Below, one piece after another: positions 1 to 10,333 of a stretch of 64,000 nucleotides of DNA. Positions within the stretch are counted from its first letter, which is position 1, and every line of letters starts with the position of its first letter. The DNA comes from Copromyces sp. CBS 386.78 (taxonomy: Eukaryota; Ascomycota; Sordariomycetes; Sordariales; Sordariaceae), in the NCBI GenBank assembly GCA_030685235.1, contig MU839090.1, forward strand, positions 310,001 through 374,000, read 5' to 3'. Under the pieces are notes generated by a model. The model was not told the DNA's origin and did not search any database. It saw only the letters and a list, made by a program, of their open reading frames with translations. A program made the position numbers and the translations under genes.

Positions 1-1704
1 AACAAGGCCAGGTACGATGATATGGCCTTCTGGAAGTTAGTATGTACAGCCTCTGCTGGACGCCGGTAGGTACTCGGGAGCTCCCTGGGCTGGACTGTCC
101 TGGCTAACCTGCTTTGATTTTGTCTGTCACTAGGTGAGCGAGCTCGCGGTAGAAAACGAACTCCAAGTTACGAGCGAAGATGAGCCTTTGTGCAACTACA
201 TATATTACCCCGATCATCTTGTCGCCATGCCGCAGCCCATCTTGGACAAGAAACGACCGCTCGATTCGGCAGTTTCGATTTGTAGCGCGATTGAAACAAT
301 ATTCAAGGAGCCCATTTTTAACGGTGCACCTTCGGCCGCTATGAAATACTTTTTCGGGGGCGGGCGCAAACTGACGCTCAAGGACGGAGAAGATCTATCG
401 GTCGGCAAGTTCTTCGCGCGCGCTACGGGAAATCCTGAGCTAATCGACAACACCCTCGGCGCTTTGATGCACGGCGTATGGGGCGGCGATATACGGAATC
501 TCAGTATGCAGAGCGGCCTGTTCTCCACGACGACATTACCGAGCCCCGAAAAGGGTAAAATCTGGCATCCAAAAGAGGATATAGAGTTTATGCACAGGAT
601 ATTGAACGAGTACCCAGACACCAAGAGGATGCACAGCATTTTCACCGCCATGGGGGAGAGCTCGGAATATATCTGGTTCAAGAATGGCTTTAGCACCATG
701 ACGGACGCACTCATACGGGCCTTGAAGGAGCTCCATGTCACTTTCAAGCTCAACACTCCCGTGCAATCTATCTCTCTTCACCCATCAGAAAGGATAGCGG
801 TACGTTTTCTTTGGGACGAAAGCTTCTGCTGGTTCGCCGGCGATCTACCAGGCTGATTATCAGCAGTGGTAATTATGCGGTATCACCTGCTAACTTTTCG
901 CGCCAGATCAAATCCAGCAAAAGTGTTCAGGCCGCCCTATACGACAAAGTCGTGTCAACAATCTACGCAAAGACACTGGCCGGGCTCACAGTCAACAAGC
1001 TTCCCTCCCTAGCACGCTCGACCGCCGTTACGATCCGAGTCGTCAACATCTGGTACCCAACCCCCAACCTCAACGCACCATTCAACGGCATCGGCTATCT
1101 TATCCCCTCAACCACGCCCCACAACCCTGAGGGCGTTCTCGGCGTGCTCTTCGACTCGGACCGCGAGCACCGCGGCCGCAACTACGGCGGCGACACCGTC
1201 CCCGGCACCAAGTTCACCGTCATGATGGGCGGCCACTACTGGGGCACGGAGCCCTCGTACATGTACGACGAGAACAAGTGCATCGACATGGCCAAGGCCG
1301 CCGTGGAGCGGCACCTTCAGATCTCTAAGGAGGATGCGCTCGGCGCCGTGGCCACCACCAAGCTCTGCCATAACTGCATCCCGCAGCACACGGTCGGACA
1401 CCGTGAGCGCATGGCGAACGCGCACCACGAGCTTCTCAAGGCCTTCAAGGGCAACCTGTCCGTGGTGGGCGGCTCGTACCAGACGCCCGGGATCAACAGC
1501 TCGTTGCGCGGTGCTGCGGACATTGCGTACGAGTTGGCGAACAAGATGGTGCCGCACCCGGTTGGGAAGACGGGTCTGCAGCGGTTCACCAGGCCGATGT
1601 CAGAGTCTTGGGGGCAGCTCGAGAAGAAAGAATTCCCGTTGAGGTTTGGCAATGCGCTCAGGTTCGTAAAAAGAAAAGTAGCTTTGGTTAGGAAGCAGAC
1701 TTAG
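1..1704 (+). CDS. hem14: Protoporphyrinogen oxidase, 3' part (5' end outside window)
   Basis: Oxidises protoporphyrinogen IX to protoporphyrin IX, the penultimate heme step, in the mitochondrial inner membrane. Proposed exons are <1-39, 134-799 and 907-1704, all joined in frame, giving about 500 visible residues. The first intron has a GTATGT donor at 40 and CTAAC before its acceptor at 133; the second runs 800-906 with GTACGT and GCTAAC. Family signatures are the block HGVWGGDIRNLSMQSGLF near the start of the visible region and the C-terminal FAD-binding block NLSVVGGSYQTPGINSSLRG. The N-terminal dinucleotide-binding motif must lie upstream of the window. The stop TAG/TAA region at 1702-1704 ends the gene, convergent with MED14. 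Identification is by family motifs from memory; the extent of the first exon is the least certain part. Confidence 0.9.
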
Positions 1705-2948
1705 GAAGCAGACCGAGGACATGACCGGACCGGACCGGACCGGACCGGCAACGCAATGGAGAATGAAGAGAAAATCTGAAAGGTGAACAGAATAGCCAAC
1801 CAGTTTACAATACAGATATATAGAGATATAGTCATCAAGCTACCCTACCCTACTTCGTCCATGAAGGGATGAGTAATACTCAACTCTCATCCTTTTATTG
1901 AACTTTTAGTATCTAGCCATGATATTCTGTTATTGCCCAAAGAGCCTGTGGAGGTTACATAGCCATCATGTTCGCGCATTAAATGTAGTAGTCCATCCTC
2001 AAACGTATTTTGAGTTTGTCGTGATTACTTGTAGGAAATGAATGAAAGACTTGGGGTACATCAAAAACCCGGGTACGCAATATTCCTGTGGACCAGTCCT
2101 ACCCAGCAAGCCGTGCGAAAGCTCAGGAAACGCAAGTGAAAGTGGACGGACTCACTTGCTGGTCAACTTGATTATCTATTGCCTTCCAAGTACCTCTTCA
2201 AATTCTGAGTACTTCGTTTGTTTTCCTGTGACGTTGACTACTTGCTTGTGCTTAACTAACGTATTCCACACCCACGCACAACATTTGCTTTTCTTCCAGT
2301 CAACTCGACTCCTCCCAGCATCAAACCGGCATCACCGTCCGTCGGGTCTAACTAACGCACTTTTGTATGTATGATAAGAAGCGGTAACCATCAACGAACG
2401 GGTTTAGTATGTAATGATATTTAGTATTTCATATTGGCTGGCTGGCTGGCTAACTCTCCTACTTTTCCCCAAGCTCGCCATGTTTTTCTTCTTCTCATGT
2501 TTCACCTCTCTGCCTCCTGCCAGCAACCACCACTAGGCAAGTATGCAATAGAAGGGAAATACTCCCCATGAGTTTTTTTCTCTCTTTCTCTTCCCCGCCT
2601 CCCCCCTCTCTCTCTTCAGCTAACATCATACCCACCCATAGGGTCAAGTATGTAAGGTAAGGGAAATTTCTTCCTAATAATGAGCACCAAACTCCTTCCT
2701 CCGTTCCCTCTTTCCTTTCCCCCCGTTTTTCCGGATGCCTAGTTATAAAGAAAAATAAGTATCAGTCAATACCAATTCAGTTAGAATCCGCTTTCTCTTT
2801 TCGTTTTTGTGGCCTCGCCTCATAAATGCCTGATAACGACCAACACAACTACACGACTACGACTTATGTACATCCACCTCATTCACTCATGCGGCCATCC
2901 AGATTTCCTTATCTTTTGCTTGATCGCTATGTAGTTATACGTCTTCCC
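1705..2948. other. Intergenic, between two convergent 3' ends
   Basis: No gene is supported here. It holds the 3' flanks of hem14 and MED14. Visible features are a short ACCGG tandem array just after hem14 (separate entry), pyrimidine-rich tracts around 2580-2620 and 2700-2730, and a GGCTGGCTGGCTGGC run near 2436. The plus-strand frame at 2042-2374 shows no family resemblance and was not called. Confidence 0.6.
1723..1748. repeat. ACCGG pentanucleotide tandem repeat
   Basis: Five consecutive copies of a GACCG/ACCGG unit lie about 20 nt past the hem14 stop, in its presumed 3' untranslated region. This is a simple microsatellite with no evident function. Confidence 0.85.
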
Positions 2949-5900
2949 CTAATCGATAACTACCACAGGGGCATTCTTCCCGCCCATACCACCACCACCG
3001 GCACCACCCTGACCCGGCTGTCCCTGCGGCACGCCTTGAGAACCTCCCTGGCCGTGAGCGGGTCTCTGACCTTGTTGGACTTGACCCCCTTGCTGATGGG
3101 CGTGTTGTTGGGCGGCTTGCTGCTGTTGCTGTTGCTGCATTCGCTGCATCGCTTGGGCTTGTTGCTGGATCTGGTACCGCTGTTGCTGCTGTTGTGCCTG
3201 GGTTGGAGGGCCTGGCTGCCGCTGTTGTGGTGGCTGGCCGGGATGGGCGCGGTTGACGAACCGGTTGTTGTTGGCGCGGGCTTGTGCCTGGCGCTGAGCT
3301 TGGAGTTGAGCAACCTGAGCCTGCTGGAGTTGGACCTGAGTTTGGGGCAGGGCCTGGGACTGAGATTGAGCTTGCGGCTGGTTTACGGGCCGGTGCTGCT
3401 GGTGTTGTTGGGATGGTGGAGGTGGTTGCTGCTTCGGCCGTTGCGGAGGCATTCCCTGTGCAGCTTGTGCAGCTACCAGCTGCTGAGGTGGTTGCTGAGG
3501 GCTTTGTTTAACATCATGTACTCCGCCTCCTGAATGAGGAGCGGTGGTGGGCGGTGGTGGGGCTGGCCCAACCAGCGATTTCACCGACTCGCTGATTGAC
3601 CATAGCAGTGTTTCAACACCGATCTTTGGGTCAGCAGCGGCGCTGGTACCGAAGCTCTTCCTTCCGTCGCCATGAGCGTGCCATACTGACCGCTGGAGAA
3701 GTGTGTCAAACTCGTCCTGCGGGCCGTTAAGAGGACGTTCGTGTCCCTTTTCATCAGTACGCTTGACGTGCCACAACAGTCTACCTTTGCGGCCCATAGT
3801 CCTGATGTCAAGACACAACAACCGCCGAGTAGTCGGGGCAGGGAGTGTGAACCTGACCGTTACCCACTCCGCCGCTTTTACCACGATCGCCACATTGCCC
3901 GCGTTCTTCGCCGCAATGCTCTCCCACTCATCCTCGATTATGTCCAACACCCTATACAGCGGTAGAGAGAACGGAAGATAAGACGGTAGGAGCTCGGTCT
4001 TGGTAGACTGGGCCATTTCTTGCAACATATCCAGCGCGCGCATATGAGGGTTCCCCTTTTCGAGAGTAAGGATAACCTTGGTATCTTTAGGGAGGTCAAG
4101 GTGCACCCTCCATGCGCGAGGACCCTGTGGTGGACCGGAAACAGGTTCTGTTGGGTCGTTGCTGTAGGTGAAAACAACCTCGCGGAGCGCAACGCTTTGA
4201 GGAATGGCGTTGCTACCGGCCAGTCTAATGGCCTCAACAAACTCCATCAAACGTTCCAGGGCCTGCACGCGATCGGCGAGCAAATCGACTACGGGGGTAC
4301 CCATATCCGCCCGTAGCTTAAGCGAGAACTGGCCGGTACGATGGTTGTACACCACATCGTGGTCTACATTTCCGCGGAGAGATTTGAACTTGTTCCTGTC
4401 GATCACGGTCAATCTAGCTTCTGCCCGGATCTTAGCCGTCGTATCACGCCGGATATGAGCGGCTGTGGCATCTGCTGGGCCCTCTTGGTCACCTGTGTGA
4501 GTCCGGACTCCCTTAAAGATGATGGGTACGAAGTCCTTCGCCCATGCCAAGGTGCGGCTGCTGGATCCAGGACGCTGTTGGAGCATTTCTGATAGCCGCA
4601 CATAAATCGTAGGCAGTCTAACCTGGGGTGGTAGACTGTGGTTTGGCAACTCAAGTGCGGTGTGTGATTTTTTGAGGGTATGTAGCTTGCGAAGATCGGT
4701 GATATGTGAAATCATGCCAGCGGCGTAGACTGACAAGTTTCGGAAGAAGGTGTCCGACAACGTTAGTTGGTTGGACGTCATGGGCATCTTGGTGAAGAGC
4801 CTCAGGCGGCCGGCGGGGAAGTTGGGCTTTGGTGGTGATCTACTCAGGGTTAGCACATCGTCAATCATCAATCTCATCTGATCAGGATTATACTCACAGG
4901 TCAACTAGCCACCATTGGTCACCACCAAGACTCATGCTCATCATGACGAACCATTGCCGTGTCATCCAGTTTGCCTTTCTAAGCCAGACTGCCTTGAAAG
5001 CTTCCCGAGATCCTGAAGCGTCCGAGTAAACGATAGCCTTGGTCTCTTCCTGGGTAATTGGCGGACGGCAAACAAACCAGCCTATACTCCTTACACGGCT
5101 GTTGAGATCCTTGACTGTATGGTCAAATCTTAGTTGCTCCATGAGGTGTGCGCCTTCTTCCGCCGCGTTGGAACTGGTATTGAGCTTCATCTGCCCCTTC
5201 AAGAAGACCGGGGACCGCGGGAACAGTGTAAATAAGCCTGTCAATGGTTCGATCTTGATGACAGCCTTGTCATTGTCGAATAGTTGTACAGCCAAAGAAG
5301 AATTCTGTGGCTCCTCCTTTGAGATCTCCAAGTCAAGCCTTGCATGCTTCTGCGCAAATCGAGGCTTGCTGAGAAGCTTGCTTGATATCGACGTGAGTAT
5401 GTATTCAACGTGACTTGCAATAACTGCCGTGAGGAGCCTTTCCGCAGAAATCGTCTCAACATTCAGCGGAATGTCGAAATCTTTGACCTCTTTGTTGTCG
5501 CGGAACCAACGTAGGCTGATGTAACTTGAAGGCTTTGAATCAAGGTCACCTTCGACGCTGTTTCCGCTCCATACCCCTAGCAAGATCCAGCTCTTGGCGG
5601 TTTGCGCAGAAGGACCCTCCAGACCGTTCGGAGGCTTGAGCCAGTACTGGATAGACATGGCACGGTTGAGTTTCTCGACCTTCAAAGTATCAACCCACCG
5701 GCCCGCAGCAAGTTCGTTTGCCTGACGACGGAACTCAATAATCTTATGAGTCAGCACGAACTCATGAAGATACTTATAGCACCCGGCCAAGCCCTCGTTG
5801 CCTAGGATTGTGTTGACCTTGTTCTCGAGAAAACTGCGCACACCGTGCGACAGCTCTGCCGGAGCAGGGGTGAAAAGAAAGCGGAAGTCGATGAACCAAA

Positions 5901-6857
5901 ATTGTTGCTCAAAGTCCTCGTCACCAATCGTCAAATCGACTTCAAACTCTCCCTTCACTTTGAACGTGACCCTTCCGTTCGCGATGTTATAGTCACGGAA
6001 AGCAGCCGGGATTTTCTCGTGTTCGTCGAAGGTGAGTCGTACGCTGAGCATGGTATTGATGTTGTCGATGAACGCTTCTTTCTCCTCCCATGTTATAGGA
6101 GGGGGCTCGATATATCCCAACTAACGTTGTCAGAACATCAGGCCACAGAGCATAATCTGGACCATCGACTTACCTCGGGCATCCAGGACGCTTGACCAGT
6201 TGTCAGAACTTCCAGAGCCGTCTTCAGATCTGGGCCCGGCACTTTCGCCCAGTGAAGATCCTGCTTCATCCTGATCAACTCCCAGAAGAGTTCTTGGTAG
6301 TGAGCCTGTTTGGTCAACATATGTACCCTGATGTCAATCAGGGCTCCAACCTGAGCCGCCTTCTTGCTCCATTCGGTAATAACAAGAGTCTTGACCCATT
6401 TCGAGTGCATATCCTGCAAGAAGTTGAGGAGATGAACCTTCTTTTCGAGGCTCTCCTGCGAAGTGTCGTGATTATCCGCGGACTGATGGTTGGTGTTGCC
6501 ATTCATGACGGCCTGTGGTAGGGGTTTGGAGGCAAGGTATGCGATCTCGTCTTGCAACTTGGAGTGAGTCCATTGTGACAGCCTGGTCAGGAGTAGGCTT
6601 AGAGGCATGATATCGGCGGTGATGTGTTGGATCTCCTCTGGCAGATCGTTGAACTTGGAGCCGCCAGACGGCTGGCTGCCCACGTCCATGAAGGAGGCAC
6701 CTCCGCCGTTCGTCATGGCTGAGGAGCCCGACATGTTTGCGAGAGCTTTACCCTTATCTGGCGAGCCCTCCCGCTTGGCCACGCCTCCATTGGCGCCGTT
6801 CGTCCACGAATTCCTGTCGTGATGGGTGCGCACTCCGTTCATATGTCCGTTTTCCAT
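2949..6857 (-). CDS. med14: Mediator complex subunit 14 (Rgr1-like)
   Basis: MED14 is the scaffold subunit linking the Mediator middle, head and tail modules to RNA polymerase II in the nucleus. Proposed exons (minus) are 6857-6174, 6120-4898 and 4839-2949, giving 1,265 residues. Introns are 53 and 58 nt, with GTAAGT and GTGAGT donors, and all phases agree. The N-terminal 70 residues are Gly/Asn/Ser-rich; the MED14 domain starts near residue 75 (FNDLPEEIQHITADIMPLSL) and continues through SQWTHSKLQDEIAYLASKPLP. The last roughly 200 residues are a Gln/Pro/Gly-rich low-complexity tail rich in CAG/CAA codons, ending in a short hydrophobic VVVID. The start is the first ATG of the domain-containing frame. 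Homology is from memory; length suits fungal orthologues. Confidence 0.93.
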
Positions 6858-7792
6858 CCTGCGCGTGCCTTACTGCCGCGCGAACAACGCTCGCCCAAAG
6901 AGCGCCCCCAGTGTCGTGTGTTGCTGAAATAATCTCAAATATGTAGTCGTGAAGACGGAAATCGGTCGTCAAAGTGTAACGGTTTCGGCAAATCCCACGC
7001 AAAATCGAAAGCGTCTCGCGAGATTCGGGATATCGTCGATCGTGTGACGGTCGTTACCACGGACGTATTGCTGATGTGTCCAAGTTGGAGTGAAGGCGAG
7101 AGAAGGCGAACGGTAAGAACATCCACTAGGGAATTTCGTCGTCAAGGAGGCCCGGGGACCGCGCATCAAACAGCGACTCAAACGTTGAGATTGACGCAGA
7201 CAGACCGATTTCCCATTACTTCGAGTGGCGAATGGATTGAAGAAAAAAAAGTTGCGCTGGTGGGCGAAGGTAAGGCGCCGTGTCGGATCGTAGTTGATGT
7301 CAAAGTGGAAGTGGGTTTCAGATTTGCCCGGCAGTGGAGGTGCGCAAAAGTGGAAGTCGATCGAAAATACAACACGCGCTGGTTCGTAGGGTGAGGAAGG
7401 CGGTAGGTGAAAGCCTGTACTAGATTGGGACGCCTGCCCAAGTCGGTCAAAGAAAATCGGATTTTACGCTAGAAACGGAGGTCAAGGGAAAGAAGCGACA
7501 GATGATTACGTGGAAGTCGAAGTGCGCGTGCGCGTGGATCACTTGTCTGGTCGCCTTTGAAAGGTTCGTCGTGGTGGTGCCGTCACCCTGTTTGGCAGGC
7601 GAGGCAGGTTACCAGTGAGCAGTGACAAATGCCCTCCCTGTCAGGCAGTCTGCGACGGGTGGGCGCCCAGGGAGGAAGAATGGAGACCCATCCACCGTGG
7701 CAGGTGAAATGCCCTTCTCCAGTGAGGCTGGGGTCACTTCTCGCCCGGTGCAGTACCCGTGCCACGCAACCCACTTCCACCCACTTCCCTTA
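6858..7792. other. MED14 promoter and upstream spacer
   Basis: No coding gene is supported. The segment contains the MED14 upstream region. Near 7631-7677 short inverted arms CCTCCCTG and CAGGGAGG are separated by about 28 nt. At 7779-7799 CACCCACTT and AAGTGGGTG form a 9-bp hairpin that overlaps the edge of the first miniature element. Confidence 0.5.
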
Positions 7793-8097
7793 AGTGGGTG
7801 CTCACTACCAGTACGGCCACACCAGCAAAACGGCCAGGTTAGGGTTAGAGGTGGTATTTTAGGCTCGATACCTAGGCCGAAATTCGACTTTTCTAATACA
7901 GCAAAAAAGAAAGAATAAGGAAAAACTCTTCGAATTCAATATATTGTCCTGATCATGCTCATAGTTTTCTTTTTATCTTAATTGGCTGATGTGATGCGCT
8001 GCGAATCTTCACGATTTTGGTCTTTTTCGGGCATTTGCACTATTAACCCTGGTGGCCGTTGTGCTGGGTTGGCCGTATTGGTGGTGAGCACCCTCTT
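7793..8097. mobile_element. 305-bp TA-flanked inverted-repeat element (MITE-like)
   Basis: The left end (AGTGGGTGCTCACTACCAGT from 7793) and the reverse complement of the right end (AAGAGGGTGCTCACCACCAA ending at 8097) match over roughly 45 bp with a few C/T differences and a 1-nt indel. The arms continue through GTACGGCCACACCAGCAAAA. TA lies directly outside both ends (7791-7792 and 8098-8099), the duplication expected of Tc1/mariner-type insertion. No coding frame is inside, so it would be non-autonomous. The interior includes a two-copy telomere-like TTAGGG stretch at about 7839. The family is inferred from TA only. Confidence 0.65.
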
Positions 8098-8211
8098 TAG
8101 AAGATGCGAGTTTAGCGAGTCCCAAAAAAGTGGGGGCGTGGCACGGGTACCCATTGTGCAGGGCAGCCAGCCAAAGTACCTCCCAGTACCTACCTTACCT
8201 AGAGATAAGTA

Positions 8212-9397
8212 CTCGTCAGGGCTAGAAACGCCTCAGTCTGACCCCGTGCTGGCACGGGGTCAGGTTCATAGATTCGCGAAAATCCATTGATTCGCAAAAA
8301 TTTTGGTACTTCCCCACCTACTCGTCAGGTCTTCAAAATCGACCGTCTGACTAGCGGTGGGGCCACTAGTCAGGACCAGCAATTCGTACACGACCAGCGA
8401 TTCGTACCTGAGAAATGGAGTACCCTCTCCACCCGCAAATTTGATAGCAAATCAATGTACATCCATTCAACTGCATATTTTTTTAGTTGCAACAGAGTGA
8501 TTTCAGCCCAATTCCCCGCACTGCCATGTCCGCGCCCGACGATGAGGCTATTCACAGTAATAATAACGACGATGGAGAGGAGGAGGAGGAGGAGGAGAGA
8601 TATGGGGATTCTGACTGTGAAGAGGTTGAAGTTGTAAGGTAGTGCATGTTGATATTGCTGGTTGTAAGTACTGGTGCAAAATAACGATATTTAACTTTTA
8701 CGTGCATATGCTGGTCGTGTCAACAATATTGCATGCGACTAAAAAAAACAGATATATTACTAAAAAAAATTATTAGCTCTGGTTGAGCGACTTTCATTTG
8801 CTAGCAAAATAGCAGGTGGGGGATGTACCCCGCTCGGTACGAATTGCTGGTCGTGTACGAATTGCTGGTCCTGACTAGTGGCTCCGCCGCTAGTCAGACG
8901 GTCAATTTTGAAGGCCTGACGAGTATAGAAATTAGCGGTATAACTATATTACTCTACTTTTTTGAAAATTGCTGCATTCGTACATATAATATTGCTCTAT
9001 ATAGTAGACATCCCTATACTAAACTAGTAATTCAATAAAGCAAAATCGATATCCTCATCGCTAATATTACTATTTTCTAATATAGTATTTTAAATAAAGT
9101 CCTACCCAATTGGATTTCATACTAGTTACAATATTTATATTATTTTACAATAAATACTAACCTTCCTATATCGATATTTTACGGTATTTAGTAATTGGTA
9201 ATAGATTTACATAGTTATGGAAGTGAAATTGTTTATAGTGGGTATGCAAAAAAACAGTAGTACATCGGTTTGCTAACAAAAATGCGGGGTTTGCCAGGTA
9301 CCAAAATTTTTTCGCGAATTAATATATTTTCGCGAATCCATAAACCAGACCCCAAGCGAAGCTTGAGGTCCCAGAGGGCGTTTCTAGCCCAGACGAG
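8212..9397. mobile_element. 1.19-kb TA-flanked inverted-repeat element, outer host of a nested copy
   Basis: The left arm from 8212 (CTCGTCAGGGCTAGAAACGC) matches the reverse complement of the right arm ending at 9397 (CTCGTCTGGGCTAGAAACGC). Similarity continues about 100 bp through a GATTCGCGAAAAT block to AAAATTTTGGTAC. TA flanks both ends (8210-8211, 9398-9399). Each arm also folds on itself, for example CTGACCCCGTG with CACGGGGTCAG at 8237-8263. The interior right of the nested copy (8926-9290) is AT-rich and lacks a plausible reading frame. Non-autonomous, Tc1/mariner-like by flanking dinucleotide; family not established. Confidence 0.7.
8321..8923. mobile_element. 603-bp TA-flanked inverted-repeat element nested in the previous one
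   Basis: Ends are CTCGTCAGG (8321) and CCTGACGAG (to 8923), each bordered by TA (8319-8320, 8924-8925). The inverted arms extend about 95 bp through CTTCAAAATYGACCGTCTGA, a palindromic CTGACTAGYGG...CCACTAGTCAG hairpin, and tandem ACCAGCAATTCGTAC units. The terminal 9 bp equal those of the enclosing element, so both probably used related transposases. There is no coding capacity. A run of GAGGAG triplets lies near 8577-8600. Confidence 0.7.
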
Positions 9398-10333
9398 TAT
9401 CACTGAATCTTTCAACCAACACACTCAAGAGAGGAAAGCCGCAAGGCTGACCGCACCATTGAAAGCTTGAAAGTTTGGAAATTCGACTTCGCATTCAGAC
9501 ACTCAGCTGTTAGAATGATCAAATTTCAGTATTATCCAACTACCGATCACACTATGACGTAAACTCGATATTTTAGCTCACAATTGTAACTTTAAGACCC
9601 GTCGTGTCTTTATGCAAAACACTGGTTACCTTCCGAGACTTCTTACGATACGCTCTGCGTAGTACGTAGCAGACACTCGGGCTGCTGTACGTAGTAGGTA
9701 AGGTAATCGAACGTTAGATTGGTAAGGTACCGTATCCATCCATAACGTTACAGGCCTGGCCAGTAACTTGGGTTACTATTACCTTAGTACTTGTAGACGA
9801 GAGTTGTGGTCAGTGGCACAGTGGTTACCGTAAAGTGCAAAATTCGCAAAGCTCAATGTGAGCATACCAGCCATTAAAGTAACAAGCTTTCTCTAACTAC
9901 CTACCTTCTTGGCTACTCAAATTTGGCCTCAGTATGAGGAAGGACATCCCCTCACGTCTTCAATCAACCCCAGGCACAAGAGCGCCGAGTCACTACCTGT
10001 ATCCGTAACACCTATAAGAAAGGAACCTCATCATAAATTCTTCTCTTCGGATCGTGAAGGACATGACAACAGCCATGCCCGCTGATACCTTTAAACCCAT
10101 ACATGCTTCTTTTGACTCTCATGACATTGCCTTTAATGCTTTTCCCAGCATCACATAAAAAGAAAACGCAGAAAAACCAAGGGGGGATATGGAAGCAAGA
10201 TCTAGTCCCAACGTTTCTGCTCATGACATGGTACATCTGCTTCTTTTGCCAATTGATGGTGAAGATTGAACCACGTGTACCAAAGCATATCCATCATCCG
10301 GAGTGAAGGAATGATGATTAGGACGCTGCGAAT
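9398..10333. other. Intergenic, downstream of G6PD
   Basis: No gene supported. It includes an imperfect hairpin near 9661-9692 (TACGTAGCAG with CTGCTGTACGTA) and the 3' flank of the minus-strand G6PD gene. Confidence 0.5.

Noticed and set aside
2826..3533. 235-codon plus-strand frame rich in Leu
   Set aside because: It is antisense to the Gln-rich tail of MED14; CAG repeats read as CTG give leucine runs.
7837..7850. Telomere-like TTAGGGTTAG stretch
   Set aside because: Only about two units inside a miniature element; too short to indicate an interstitial telomere or chromosome end.
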